DNA of 64,000 nt from Bacillus cereus (GTDB taxonomy: Bacteria > Bacillota > Bacilli > Bacillales > Bacillaceae_G): positions 1 to 64,000 of the forward strand of contig NZ_NUOT01000035.1 of assembly GCF_002584535.1 (NCBI RefSeq), read 5' to 3'. The notes under the pieces were generated by a model. That model did no database searches and was not told the DNA's origin. It saw only the letters and a list, made by a program, of their open reading frames with translations. The position numbers and the translations under genes were made by a program. Below, in pieces: positions 26,168 through 34,757 of this stretch (positions within the stretch are counted from its first letter, which is position 1; every line of letters starts with the position of its first letter).

Positions 26168-27349
26168 ATGAAACTAGTTATGTTTCTAGTCGGTTTACTT
26201 GCTGTATTTGTACTAGGTTTCCTTGTAAGTTCAGATCGGAAGAAAATTAAATATAAACCAATTGCAATTATGCTTGTTCTTCAATTAGCATTGGCATACT
26301 TCTTATTAAATACAAAGATTGGGTATGTGTTAGTAAAAGGGATTTCAGATGGTTTTGGTGCTATTCTAAAATACGCAGAAGTAGGGGTTAACTTCGTATT
26401 TGGTGGTCTAGCGAATGATGGACAAGCACCTTTCTTCTTAACAGTATTATTGCCAATTATTTTCTTAGCAGTATTAATTGGGATTTTGCAACACATTAAA
26501 ATTTTACCAATTATTATTAAAGCAGTCGGTTTCGTATTAAGTAAAGTTAATGGTTTAGGAAAACTAGAATCATATAATGCAGTAGCAGCAGCGATTGTTG
26601 GTCAAGGTGAAGTATTTATTACAGTAAAAGATCAATTAAGCAAATTACCAAAAAATCGTTTATATACGCTTTGCGCATCTTCAATGTCAACGGTATCGAT
26701 GTCAATTGTCGGTTCTTATATGAAAATGATTGATCCAAAATATGTAGTAACAGCACTTGTATTAAACTTATTTAGTGGATTCATTATCGTTCATATTATT
26801 AATCCTTATGATATTAGTGAAGAAGAAGATATCTTAGAATTAGAAGAAGATAAGAAGCAAACGTTCTTCGAAATGTTAGGCGAATACATTATGCTTGGAT
26901 TCTCTATTGCAGTTACGGTAGCAGCAATGTTAATCGGATTCATTGCATTGATGGCAGCAATTAACGGTTTATTCGATTCTGTTTTTGGTATTACGTTCCA
27001 GGGTATTTTAGGTTATATCTTCTCGCCATTAGCATTTATTATGGGTATTCCAACATCAGAGATGCTACAAGCAGGACAAATTATGGCAACAAAATTAGTA
27101 ACAAACGAGTTTGTTGCGATGCTTGATTTAGGAAAAGTAGCTGGCGATTTATCAGCTCGTACAGTAGGTATTTTATCGATCTTCCTTGTATCATTTGCAA
27201 ACTTCTCATCTATCGGGATTATCGCAGGTGCAACGAAGAGTATCGATGGAAAACAAGCGAACGTTGTATCTTCTTTCGGATTAAAACTTGTGTATGGTGC
27301 AACGTTAGTAAGTATATTATCAGCGGTTATCGTTGGGGTTATGCTATAA
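26168..27349 (+). CDS. nupC: Concentrative nucleoside transporter NupC
   Basis: 393 residues, the same length as B. subtilis NupC. Signature sequences of the CNT family are visible: [10 protein letters not shown]..., [46 protein letters not shown] and [28 protein letters not shown]. It imports pyrimidine or purine nucleosides with protons or sodium. ATG (26168) is used because GGAGG is nine bases upstream; the GTG 15 bases earlier overlaps that site. A cre-like site is upstream. The tail of a lost paralogue lies 320 bp upstream. Confidence 0.92.
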   Translation: MKLVMFLVGLLAVFVLGFLVSSDRKKIKYKPIAIMLVLQLALAYFLLNTKIGYVLVKGISDGFGAILKYAEVGVNFVFGGLANDGQAPFFLTVLLPIIFLAVLIGILQHIKILPIIIKAVGFVLSKVNGLGKLESYNAVAAAIVGQGEVFITVKDQLSKLPKNRLYTLCASSMSTVSMSIVGSYMKMIDPKYVVTALVLNLFSGFIIVHIINPYDISEEEDILELEEDKKQTFFEMLGEYIMLGFSIAVTVAAMLIGFIALMAAINGLFDSVFGITFQGILGYIFSPLAFIMGIPTSEMLQAGQIMATKLVTNEFVAMLDLGKVAGDLSARTVGILSIFLVSFANFSSIGIIAGATKSIDGKQANVVSSFGLKLVYGATLVSILSAVIVGVML

Positions 27350-27356
27350 AATAAGG

Positions 27357-27390
27357 AAAGCAATGAGCGAGATGCTCATTGCTTTTTTTG
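27357..27390 (+). terminator. Terminator after nupC
   Basis: AAAGCAATGAG pairs with CTCATTGCTTT, then T residues. Confidence 0.85.
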
Positions 27391-27391
27391 T

Positions 27392-27733
27392 TTAATTTAC
27401 TTTCTTTAACTTACGTGTAAAAGCAGGCCTTTTAAAATATGTATCAAGACGCCATACGTATTCAACTGGCCCTATGCGATACCTTTGTAACCAATAGGTA
27501 CTAGCGTATAATTGGATGACGTAAATGACAACTGTTAATATAATGCTAAAGAAGTAGCTGATTTCCCCATATAAGACATATACGTTAGTAAAGGCGATGC
27601 CTTTTTGTGATGAAATACTAGCATAATCGAGCTTCCGTAAAAAAGGGCCATGCTTATTGGTGTAACATTGTCTTTTAACATAATGAGAAGCGGTTGTTTT
27701 GTTAATAGTTCTAAGATCTTTACTGTGAAATAA
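27392..27733 (-). pseudogene. C-terminal relic of a DUF418 membrane protein gene
   Basis: On the minus strand two frames carry family-like sequence. The upstream one gives VKILELLTKQPLLIML...NVTPISMALFYGSSIMLVF, and the downstream one gives YGEISYFFSIILTVVIYVIQLY, then the DUF418-typical YRIGPVEYVWRL and a TAA at 27394-27392. The two parts are in different frames and a stretch between HHKKASPLL and NVYVLYGE is short of the expected length, so there is a frameshift or deletion. No start is present. DUF418 proteins are multi-helix membrane proteins of unknown function, usually about 380-400 residues. Confidence 0.65.
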
Positions 27734-27734
27734 A

Positions 27735-27764
27735 TATCACCTTAACAAACTAGTTAAGGTGATA
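27735..27764 (-). terminator. Terminator of ferritin gene
   Basis: TATCACCTTAAC pairs with GTTAAGGTGATA, with a T-rich minus-strand tail. Confidence 0.7.
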
Positions 27765-27770
27765 AGGATA

Positions 27771-28277
27771 TTACTCAGCAGGAGGGGTAAATGTGCGTTT
27801 TTCCAATTCCGCATCTAACATAAATAAAGCGTTAGAATCATTTGTAATGCGTTTTAGTTTCTGGATGATGCTATCGAAAGAAGCTTCTTCTTCAACCTGT
27901 TCGTCAACGAACCATTTTAAGAACGTAATTGTCGCGTGTTCACGCTCATCCCAAGCGATATCGGATAAGTTGTAAATACGTTTTGTTACTTCACGCTCAT
28001 GCTCAAGTGCGATTTCAAATGCACTTAAAACAGATTTGTATTCGTTGTTTGGGTTTTCGAATCCAGTAATAATGGCACGCTCTCCGCGGTCATTAATATA
28101 ATTATAAAGTTTCATTGCATGGAAACGCTCTTCTTCTGCTTGAACAAGAAAGAAATTTGCAAACCCATCATAGCTTTCCGCCGTGCAATAAGCAGCCATT
28201 GCCATATAAACATGGGCAGAGTAAAATTCAAAGTTCATTTGATCATTAAGCGCGTCGTGTAATTTTGTAGATAACAT
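27771..28277 (-). CDS. ftnA: Ferritin (FtnA type)
   Basis: 168 residues. The four-helix ferritin fold shows the ferroxidase ligands: Glu in MNFEFYSAHVY, the EEERFHAMK motif (E and H) and the EREHATITFLKWFVDEQVEEE helix. It stores iron as a ferric mineral in a 24-mer. ATG (28277) follows AAGGAGGG. The upstream GTG-type extension is not used. It is followed by a terminator and precedes a DUF418 relic. No haem-binding methionine as in bacterioferritin is evident. Confidence 0.92.
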   Translation of the reverse strand: MLSTKLHDALNDQMNFEFYSAHVYMAMAAYCTAESYDGFANFFLVQAEEERFHAMKLYNYINDRGERAIITGFENPNNEYKSVLSAFEIALEHEREVTKRIYNLSDIAWDEREHATITFLKWFVDEQVEEEASFDSIIQKLKRITNDSNALFMLDAELEKRTFTPPAE

Positions 28278-28332
28278 AAATTCCCTCCTTTGTATCATGT
28301 CGGGAATATTATATCACAATTGATAAATATTC

Positions 28333-28656
28333 TCAGTTTGTTTCTTGAAAACGTTTAGACAGTTTCTCGACATGTGCGTTCATAATATCCTGTAAGTCTA
28401 AATCATATTTTTGAGAAAGAATAATGAGATTGGCAAGTACATCCCCAAGTTCTTCTTTTAATTCCATCTTTAGTTCTTCTACTTGCTTTGTTTGTTCATC
28501 TGGGCGATCGCGTCCAATTTCAATGGCGCGTACAACGCGTGAAACTTCGCCTACTTCTTCTGTTAAGAAATTTAGGCGAATAAAAGAGTTATATTGTGAC
28601 CAGCTTCGTTTTTCGTAAAATTCCTCTACCCATCTTTGAAATTCGACTATATTCAC
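28333..28656 (-). CDS. MazG-like nucleotide pyrophosphohydrolase
   Basis: 107 residues of the MazG fold with the metal-binding EExxE...ExxD set: TEEVGEVSRVVRAIE and KEELGDVLANLIIL. It hydrolyses nucleoside triphosphates to monophosphate and pyrophosphate, probably as a house-cleaning enzyme. The family's single-domain members are dimeric or tetrameric. The start is GTG (28656) with GGAGGG about 11 bases upstream. It is 55 bp upstream of ferritin on the same strand but no joint transcript is proved. Confidence 0.87.
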   Translation of the reverse strand: MNIVEFQRWVEEFYEKRSWSQYNSFIRLNFLTEEVGEVSRVVRAIEIGRDRPDEQTKQVEELKMELKEELGDVLANLIILSQKYDLDLQDIMNAHVEKLSKRFQETN

Positions 28657-28729
28657 TTCTTTTTCATCCCTCCAATATGTTGTACAATATTTATTGTATC
28701 ATAACAATATATAGTTTCGGGGTGTAGGT

Positions 28730-29308
28730 ATGAGAAAGATTTGTGTGTTCGCAGGTTCTAATTTAGGAGAGAGACCTGAATTTAGGGAACAAGCAATTAA
28801 GCTTGGCGAACTACTTGTTCAAAATGATTGTGAATTAGTATACGGCGGTTCATGTGTTGGTTTGATGGGGGAAGTAGCAAATGAAGTGTTACGTTTAGGC
28901 GGACGTGTCACAGGTGTTATGCCTCGTGGTTTATTTCGCGGAGAGATTGTTCATGAAGGATTAACGGAATTAATTGAAGTGGAAACGATGCATGAGCGCA
29001 AAGCAAAAATGGGAGAGCTTGCAGATGCATTTATTGCACTGCCAGGTGGGTATGGAACATTTGAAGAGCTATTTGAGGTTGTATGTTGGTCACAGATTGG
29101 TATTCATGACAAGCCAGTTGGGTTATTGAATATTAAAGATTTTTACGGTCCAATCTTGCAAATGGTTAATCGTGCAGCAGAAGAAGGGTTTATGAATCCA
29201 TCGAATAAAGAGCTGATTGTTTCGGCGGATAATGCAGAAGAATTATTGCTCCACATGAAAAATTATAAGAGACCTGTTATGGGGAATAAGTGGAAGCAGT
29301 TATCATAA
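28730..29308 (+). CDS. LOG-family protein (phosphoribohydrolase, YvdD-like)
   Basis: 192 residues with a Rossmann-like fold and the family's PGGYGTFEELFE motif (PGGxGTxxE) and GVMPRGLF. LOG enzymes split nucleoside 5'-monophosphates such as cytokinin ribotides into base and ribose 5-phosphate. The Bacillus homologue is YvdD. Arg/Glu catalytic residues fall in MHERKAKM and the PGG motif. In vivo role in bacilli is unclear. ATG (28730) is preceded by a GGGGTGTAGG stretch. It is divergent from the MazG gene. Confidence 0.9.
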   Translation: MRKICVFAGSNLGERPEFREQAIKLGELLVQNDCELVYGGSCVGLMGEVANEVLRLGGRVTGVMPRGLFRGEIVHEGLTELIEVETMHERKAKMGELADAFIALPGGYGTFEELFEVVCWSQIGIHDKPVGLLNIKDFYGPILQMVNRAAEEGFMNPSNKELIVSADNAEELLLHMKNYKRPVMGNKWKQLS

Positions 29309-29318
29309 TAAGATGAAT

Positions 29319-29357
29319 AAAAAAGAGGCATTCCGTTCATTTCGGAATGCCTTTAGA
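29319..29357. terminator. Bidirectional terminator
   Basis: AGGCATTCCG pairs with CGGAATGCCT between convergent genes. Confidence 0.8.
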
Positions 29358-29534
29358 TTTATCTCTCATAGATTTTTTATATAAGTACCAGCCACTCCAA
29401 CCACCAAGTATCGCGATACAGATAAGAAAAGGATAGCTTTCTACATCTAAGTTTATGCCTAAAATATTGGCTATTATGAAAGTAATTCCAACAGCTAATG
29501 AAGCGAAAAACACTCGGATCAAATAGTCTTTCAA
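29337..29534 (-). CDS. Small two-helix membrane protein, unknown function
   Basis: 65 residues from TTG (29534), preferred because GGGAG lies about eight bases upstream. An ATG six codons earlier (29552) has no ribosome site. Two hydrophobic helices (VFFASLAVGITFIIANILGI and YPFLICIAILGGWSGWYLY) and a basic C-terminus are visible. I do not recognise the family. Its 3' end overlaps the shared terminator stem. Confidence 0.65.
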   Translation of the reverse strand: MKDYLIRVFFASLAVGITFIIANILGINLDVESYPFLICIAILGGWSGWYLYKKSMRDKSKGIPK

Positions 29535-29668
29535 CTGAACCACTCCCGTCATTTGATGGTGATATTACCTAAATGATGAACTTGGAAAAGTATTGTTTAG
29601 ACGTAACTATTAGAATGTTATTTTCTATATTTTAACATAAATATGGTTAGGATATATCGATATAATAA

Positions 29669-29700
29669 TAAATCCCCTCAAGTGAATTGAGGGGATTTTA
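29669..29700. terminator. Hairpin with flanking A and T runs
   Basis: AAATCCCCTCAA pairs perfectly with TTGAGGGGATTT. It marks the edge of a GC-rich intergenic repeat block. Confidence 0.7.
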
Positions 29701-29984
29701 TCCAATCAGAGCTAAACGAGCCACCTCTGCTTTTAATAGTATCCAGCTCCAGCGGCTAGAACAGTCGGTCGTTTCACTCCTTCATCTGAGGCAAAAAGCG
29801 CCTCTGAATCAGGAGTTCCAACGCCCTCCTATTCTGACCGAGCCGCTTGCGCTTTTAATAGTATCCAGCTCCGCCTCCTAGCCCTTCGCGTCTAAGAACC
29901 TTCCGCACGAGAAAGTAAAGAACACTTTCTGTGCGGAAGAACCTTATCCGTCAGGGCTAAACAGTCGGCTCCGCTTTTAATATA
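29700..29984. repeat. B. cereus-type dispersed intergenic repeat block
   Basis: GC-richer than its surroundings and without a credible ORF. The 22-mer starting GCTTTTAATAGTATCCAGCT occurs at 29729-29750 and again at 29851-29872, with a partial third copy at about 29973. ATTCTGACCGAGCCGCTTGC (29831 on) recurs with few changes at 41211 in another intergenic gap. A near-perfect hairpin occupies 29895-29945. The B. cereus group is known for such bcr-type elements. The exact type number is not assigned. Confidence 0.6.
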
Positions 29985-30425
29985 TTACTGATTCAAGAAT
30001 GCGCGTAGCATCCAAGCGTGTTTTTCTAGTTCTGTGTAGATACCAAGTAGTAAGTCAGATGTCATTTCGTCGTCAGCGCCCTGTGCGATTTCCATACCTT
30101 TTTTCAGTTCGCCTAGCATCATTTCGTAGTCTTTCATAATTACTTCGACCATCCCTTCTGCAGTTTCTCCGTAAACCGCTTCTTGAATAGAAGATAGTTC
30201 TAAGTATTCTTTCATTGTTGCTACTGGTTTACCGCCGATTGCTAAAATACGTTCTGCAATTTCATCAATGTGTTGAGCTGCTTCTGTATAAAAGTGTTCA
30301 AATTTCTCATGTAGTGTAAAAAATTGAGGCCCTTTTACATACCAATGGAAGTTGTGTAGTTTTGTGAATAATACATTCCAGTCTGCTACCTGTTTGTTTA
30401 ATACTTCGATTACTTGTGTGTTCAT
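29985..30425 (-). CDS. dps: Dps-like iron-storage and DNA-protection protein
   Basis: 146 residues, the length of B. anthracis Dlp-type proteins. The inter-subunit ferroxidase residues are visible: [20 protein letters not shown] and [12 protein letters not shown]. Dodecamers oxidise iron with peroxide and store it, protecting DNA. It lies under a perfect PerR box at 30471-30485, so it should be derepressed by peroxide or by iron/manganese status. The ATG (30425) follows AAAGGGAG. The C-terminus ends at the edge of the intergenic repeat block. Confidence 0.93.
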   Translation of the reverse strand: MNTQVIEVLNKQVADWNVLFTKLHNFHWYVKGPQFFTLHEKFEHFYTEAAQHIDEIAERILAIGGKPVATMKEYLELSSIQEAVYGETAEGMVEVIMKDYEMMLGELKKGMEIAQGADDEMTSDLLLGIYTELEKHAWMLRAFLNQ

Positions 30426-30470
30426 ATGATCAATCTCCCTTTGAGTTATTATATTATATCGTTTACTAAT

Positions 30471-30485
30471 TTATAATTATTATAA
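30471..30485 (-). promoter_or_regulatory. PerR box of dps
   Basis: TTATAATTATTATAA matches the PerR consensus TTATAATNATTATAA at every position, 46 bp upstream of the dps start. Confidence 0.9.
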
Positions 30486-30638
30486 TCTAGTAATTTGTAT
30501 AAATCAACCCTTTCCAAACATTATTTTTGAACATTTTTTGAAACTAGATGTCATGTTACATTGCAATATATGTTTATTTTTTATCGCATTGTGGCATATG
30601 TATAGGAAAAGGGAATTTAGAAAGGAGAATGGAGGTTA

Positions 30639-31073
30639 ATGGAACTCCAACTTCAAAACGTATATCAGCAAGCTGGAAATTGGTATGTGCTGGACTCAGA
30701 GTTTCCGTGGGATATTCAGCGGGTGAAAAATGATATATTTTCACTTATTGAGAAACGCGAAATTCCAGTTATTTTTTGCGATACGTGTGATACAAATAAT
30801 GTGCTTGTAAACTTAGGGGAAGAGGAAGAAGAATTCTTATTTCCTTTAAGCGGTTTTTATCATAAAGAAAGACAAATGATTTTTATTTGTATGTGGGAAC
30901 AATATGAACAAGTGCTCAAAACATTACTACATGAATTCAGGCATTCCATGCAACATGAGAAAAATGTATTATACATTGGAAAAGAAGCGTACGAAGCTCG
31001 TTGGATTGAAAAGGATGCCCGAGCATTTGCAGAGCGTAAAATGAATGAATATATGAGAAGAAAATTAGGTTAA
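30639..31073 (+). CDS. DUF3920 protein with zincin-like HExxH motif
   Basis: 144 residues. A HEFRH motif at about residues 98-102 followed by a helix and later Glu residues (EAYEARWIEKDARAFAE) has the form of a compact metalloprotease (HExxH ... E). The N-terminal part is beta-like with a DTCDTNN segment containing two Cys. The DUF3920 family is restricted mainly to the B. cereus group. Protease activity has not been shown to my knowledge. ATG (30639) lies just after GGAGG. It is monocistronic between dps and a MarR gene. Confidence 0.7.
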   Translation: MELQLQNVYQQAGNWYVLDSEFPWDIQRVKNDIFSLIEKREIPVIFCDTCDTNNVLVNLGEEEEEFLFPLSGFYHKERQMIFICMWEQYEQVLKTLLHEFRHSMQHEKNVLYIGKEAYEARWIEKDARAFAERKMNEYMRRKLG

Positions 31074-31130
31074 GGCATAGTGATGGGGTGATTGCTATGC
31101 TTTCGTTTATAACTTACTAAAATAAAGTTA

Positions 31131-31162
31131 TTGACAATTTTAAAGTTTAGTTCTAAACTAAA
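31131..31162 (+). promoter_or_regulatory. Promoter and operator of the MarR-pirin operon
   Basis: TTGACA (31131-31136), 17-bp spacer and TAAACT (31154-31159). A perfect 7-3-7 palindrome TTTAGTTCTAAACTAAA (31146-31162) covers the -10, a standard place for an autoregulatory MarR operator. Confidence 0.7.
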
Positions 31163-31187
31163 GACATCAAGCAAGCGAGGTGATGGA

Positions 31188-31595
31188 ATGAAAACAGAAG
31201 AAAGACTTGGGTTATTGTTATGGTTTCGTTTGTCACGCTTTTATAATAGGAGTGTCCGAGAGACAAATCAGCATTTGAAAAAATGGGGTTTATCTGCTGC
31301 TCAGTTTGATGTGCTAGCACAAATTGGAGGACAAGATCGATTAACACAGCAAGAGCTTGGGAAAAAGCTATTTGTTACAAAAGGGAACATCACGCAACTT
31401 ATAAATAAAATGGAACAGCTCGGTTTTGTGAAAAGAGAGCAAGAAGGTACTGCGAAATATCTTTCGTTAACAGAAGAGGGAAGAGCTTTATATGAAGAGG
31501 TTGTTCCAACGCAGGAGATGTTTCAAGCAAAACAATTTTGTAAGCTGAATCGCGATGAGCAAAAACAATTATTAGAATTACTTCGAAAGTTATAA
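31188..31595 (+). CDS. MarR-family transcriptional regulator
   Basis: 135 residues with a winged helix-turn-helix: LTQQELGKKLFVTKGNITQLINKMEQLGFVKREQ and the wing KYLSLTEEGRALYEE. ATG (31188) follows GAGGTG; the in-frame TTG upstream has no such site. It probably binds the palindrome over its own promoter. The next gene encodes a pirin, matching a common Firmicute pairing in which quinone or phenolic stress relieves repression. The inducer here is not known. Confidence 0.87.
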   Translation: MKTEERLGLLLWFRLSRFYNRSVRETNQHLKKWGLSAAQFDVLAQIGGQDRLTQQELGKKLFVTKGNITQLINKMEQLGFVKREQEGTAKYLSLTEEGRALYEEVVPTQEMFQAKQFCKLNRDEQKQLLELLRKL

Positions 31596-31647
31596 TAAAA
31601 AATTTAAAATAAATATCTTGAATTCGAGATAACATGAGGTGAAGGAT

Positions 31648-32346
31648 ATGTTTAAAAAAGTTGATCATAAAAATATGGGAAGAGCAAATCACGGTTGGTT
31701 AAATACACATTTTCATTTTTCATTCGCAGATTATTACAATCGAGATAATATGAGCTTCGGGGCGCTTCGCGTGATTAATGATGATTTAGTAGCAGCACAA
31801 ACAGGATTTGATATGCATCCGCACCGTGATATGGAGATTGTTTCTTACGTTGTAGATGGAGCATTAACACATCAAGATAGCATGGGGAACCGCGGCACAA
31901 TTGAGCGTGGACATGTACAATATATGAGCGCTGGTACAGGTGTTTTTCATAGTGAACATAATTTAGGAAATGAGACATTACGTCTATTACAAATTTGGAT
32001 TTTACCAGACCGCGTAGGACACACACCAAACTACGGTGAGTTCAAGTTTGATTGGAATAAACGTGAAAATAATTGGTTCCATATGGTATCTCCAATTGAT
32101 GGTGGTGCAGCAATTGAGATTCATCAAGATACAAATTTATATTCACTTTCTTTAGAAGCAGGAAAAGAAATTAATTTCCCTGTTAGCGAAGGTCGTCAAG
32201 TTTATCTTGTGCAAATTGAAGGAAGTGGTGTTATAAATGGTGAGACACTTGTAATGCGTGATGCAGCAGAAGTAGTTGAAGAAGATATTCGTATTCAAGC
32301 AAAAGAGCAATCGCATTATATAGCGATTGAGATGAAAAAACAATAA
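31648..32346 (+). CDS. Pirin-family protein (YhhW/quercetinase type)
   Basis: 232 residues. The metal-binding cupin motif is intact: FDMHPHRDMEIVSYVVDGALTHQDS supplies His residues and GVFHSEHN a further His and Glu. Pirins of this group can act as quercetin 2,3-dioxygenase in vitro. The physiological substrate is uncertain. The start is ATG (31648) in a GAGGTGAAGG context. It is 52 bp downstream of a MarR regulator and is likely cotranscribed under its control. Confidence 0.88.
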   Translation: MFKKVDHKNMGRANHGWLNTHFHFSFADYYNRDNMSFGALRVINDDLVAAQTGFDMHPHRDMEIVSYVVDGALTHQDSMGNRGTIERGHVQYMSAGTGVFHSEHNLGNETLRLLQIWILPDRVGHTPNYGEFKFDWNKRENNWFHMVSPIDGGAAIEIHQDTNLYSLSLEAGKEINFPVSEGRQVYLVQIEGSGVINGETLVMRDAAEVVEEDIRIQAKEQSHYIAIEMKKQ

Positions 32347-32356
32347 AGAATGAAGG

Positions 32357-32390
32357 AAAAGGGAGTGTCTAACAAGATACTCCCTTTTTT
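32357..32390 (+). terminator. Terminator after the pirin gene
   Basis: GGGAGTGTCT pairs with AGATACTCCC (one G-U), with a T run. Confidence 0.85.
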
Positions 32391-32502
32391 GGAATAAATT
32401 GCAAGAAAACTGTTTCTCAATATTTTTTTGAAGGAAATATATATTTTTTTTCGAAATGTATAAAAGTGTTAAAAAAATTTTTGGGGAATGGGGAGTGTTA
32501 GA

Positions 32503-34152
32503 TTGAAAAAGCAAGTCGTTTCATCAGCATTAGCTTTATCCGTTATCGTTGGAGGTTTTGGAGCATTTGGAGCAACAAAAACACAAGCGGAAGAACAGCA
32601 AATTCAATATCACCAAGAATTTAAAACACCAGCTTACATAGGTGAGGAATGGAAAGCGCCAGAAGGATTAGATAAAAAAGAAACAGTATTTCAATATTTA
32701 GAGAGTAAGAAGGATATGTTTAAATTAGCAGGAAATATTGACAAACATTTTAATATTGTCGGGGAAGAAAAGGATGCTGAATCAGGTACAACACATGTAA
32801 AGTTAGTTGAGAAACATAATAATGTTCCTGTATATGGATCTGATCAAACAGTTACACTTGATAAAGACAATAATGTAAAAGCGTTCTTCGGGCAAGTTAT
32901 CCCGAATTTAGAAGATAAAAATATTCCAGCTACAGCTAGCATTACTGATGAGCAAGCGGTAGATGTTGCGAAAGCCGATATTGAGAAAGAAATTGGCAAA
33001 GTGGATAAATATGATGGTATTAAAAAAGATTTATATGTGTATGAAAAGGATGGGCAATATTACCTTTCATACCTTGTAAAAGCATCTGTTTCAAAACCAG
33101 CTCCAGGTTACTGGCATTACTTTGTTGATGCAACGAATGGAAATGTGATTGAGAAATATAATGCAATCGATCATATTACTGGTTTTGGATATGGCGTTCT
33201 AGGAAACAAGCAATCATTTGAAATTGCTCAAGATGAAAAAACAGGAGCATTTAACTTGTTTGATGGAAAACGAGGAAATGGTGTTCATACGTTTGATGCA
33301 CAAAATATGGATGAGAACTGGTTTAATATTTTCTCACAATGGTTTGGATATACAGGTGAAGAAGTAGAAAGTAAATCAAAGTTTTTTGAAGATAAAGCGG
33401 CTGTTGACGCACATGTAAATGCAGGAAAAGTATATGATTATTATAAAAAGACATTTAACCGTAATTCTTTCGATAATAAAGGTGCAAGGCTGATTTCTAC
33501 TGTTCACGTAGGAGAGAGTTGGAATAATGCTGCGTGGAACGGTGTGCAAATGATGTATGGTGATGGAGATGGAAAAACATTTATTCCATTATCTGCAGGC
33601 TTAGATGTTATTGGACATGAGTTAACACATGCTGTAACAGAGCATACGGCGAACCTTGTTTATAAAAATGAGCCAGGTGCATTAAATGAATCGTTATCTG
33701 ATATTATGGGTGTAATGGTCGAGAAGAAAAGCTGGCAGTTAGGTGCTGACATTTATACACCTGGTATCGAAGGTGATGCACTTCGTTCTCTAAGTGATCC
33801 AGCATCTATTCCGAATCCATTAAAACCTGGTGAAGGTTACCCAGATCATTACAGCAAGCGCTACACTGGTCCATATGATAATGGCGGCGTTCATATTAAC
33901 AGTAGTATTAATAATAAAGCTGCATATTTAGTGTCTGAAGGTGGCACTCATTATGGTGTGAAAGTAAATGGCGTGGGACGCGTAGCGACAGAAAAAATTT
34001 ACTACCGAGCTCTTACAAAATATTTAACAGCAAACTCTAACTTTAAAATGATGCGCCAAGCTGCACTTCAATCTGCAGAAGATTTATATGGTAAAAACTC
34101 TAAAGAAGTACAAGCTGTAACGAAGGCTTATGATGCAGTTGGTGTAAAATAG
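32503..34152 (+). CDS. nprB: Bacillolysin, thermolysin-family neutral metalloprotease (M4)
   Basis: 549 residues from TTG (32503), preceded by GGGGAG. A signal peptide (VVSSALALSVIVGG..., cleavage after about TQAEE) is followed by an FTP/PepSY propeptide to about residue 225 and the M4 catalytic domain. HELTH at about residue 371 and the downstream NESLSD Glu supply the zinc ligands and the GVHINSS stretch the C-terminal active-site His. It is a secreted protease matured by self-cleavage. A longer in-frame ATG start (32488) is possible. The AT-rich 150 bp upstream hold no other gene. Confidence 0.93.
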   Translation: MKKQVVSSALALSVIVGGFGAFGATKTQAEEQQIQYHQEFKTPAYIGEEWKAPEGLDKKETVFQYLESKKDMFKLAGNIDKHFNIVGEEKDAESGTTHVKLVEKHNNVPVYGSDQTVTLDKDNNVKAFFGQVIPNLEDKNIPATASITDEQAVDVAKADIEKEIGKVDKYDGIKKDLYVYEKDGQYYLSYLVKASVSKPAPGYWHYFVDATNGNVIEKYNAIDHITGFGYGVLGNKQSFEIAQDEKTGAFNLFDGKRGNGVHTFDAQNMDENWFNIFSQWFGYTGEEVESKSKFFEDKAAVDAHVNAGKVYDYYKKTFNRNSFDNKGARLISTVHVGESWNNAAWNGVQMMYGDGDGKTFIPLSAGLDVIGHELTHAVTEHTANLVYKNEPGALNESLSDIMGVMVEKKSWQLGADIYTPGIEGDALRSLSDPASIPNPLKPGEGYPDHYSKRYTGPYDNGGVHINSSINNKAAYLVSEGGTHYGVKVNGVGRVATEKIYYRALTKYLTANSNFKMMRQAALQSAEDLYGKNSKEVQAVTKAYDAVGVK

Positions 34153-34196
34153 CAAAATAGTATGTGTATCGTTCTTTAATGGATAAGCTACCTTAT

Positions 34197-34228
34197 TTCC
34201 CCTGTAAAAGCTACAGGGGATTTTTTTT
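34197..34228 (+). terminator. Terminator after nprB
   Basis: TCCCCTGTA pairs with TACAGGGGA, then a run of T residues. Confidence 0.85.
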
Positions 34229-34245
34229 ATTGCGTTTTACAAGGG

Positions 34246-34289
34246 ATAAAAACTAAGAAGGATGTTTAAATAGAAAACATCCTTCTTAG
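34246..34289 (-). terminator. Terminator of the MIP18-family gene
   Basis: 15-bp perfect stem CTAAGAAGGATGTTT / AAACATCCTTCTTAG with TTTTT on the minus strand. Confidence 0.85.
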
Positions 34290-34309
34290 CTTGTTATGTT
34301 TATGTGATG

Positions 34310-34624
34310 TTAATCGCGAATACCTAGCGCAATTTTTGCCATACGTGACATACGCTCTTTTGACCAAGGTGGATTCCAAACGACATTAACCTCTATTTCA
34401 TTTACTTCAGGTACATTTGTTGATAATACTTTTTTGACATCCGACACGATTTGTCCGGCCATTGGGCAACCGATAGAAGTCATCGTCATTGTAATAACGG
34501 CATTATTATTTTCATCCGCTGTCACATCATATACTAAACCAAGATTGATAATATCTACACCTAATTCAGGATCGATAACAGCCTCTAAATTGGCATATAA
34601 CTTCTCTTCGAATTCTTGCGACAT
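34310..34624 (-). CDS. MIP18/DUF59-family iron-sulfur assembly factor
   Basis: 104 residues. The family core is visible: VIDPELGVDIINLGLVYDV, the invariant Cys in TMTSIGCPMAGQIVSDV and NPPWSKERMSRMAKIALGI. These proteins (SufT, PaaD, MIP18 relatives) assist maturation of iron-sulfur proteins. The group found alone in Bacillus is annotated as a metal-sulfur cluster assembly factor. ATG (34624) has AGGAGTG six bases upstream. It is divergent from the decayed radical SAM gene, whose product would have needed Fe-S clusters. No link is proved. Confidence 0.87.
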   Translation of the reverse strand: MSQEFEEKLYANLEAVIDPELGVDIINLGLVYDVTADENNNAVITMTMTSIGCPMAGQIVSDVKKVLSTNVPEVNEIEVNVVWNPPWSKERMSRMAKIALGIRD

Positions 34625-34757
34625 GCACAACACTCCTAACATTAATGATATCCATTCTCATTATAAAGGAAATAAAATAAAGATGCAGTGAAATAGCTCA
34701 CAGTGTTTTTTTAGAATCTTCCCTATACTGATTATAAGTATGTAGGAAGGAGCAAGA

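Noticed and set aside
29687-29881. 64-codon ORF in the repeat block
   Set aside because: It lies wholly inside a dispersed intergenic repeat and has no ribosome site.
30548-30733. 61-codon ORF overlapping the DUF3920 start
   Set aside because: It overlaps the well-supported DUF3920 gene in another frame and has low-complexity composition.
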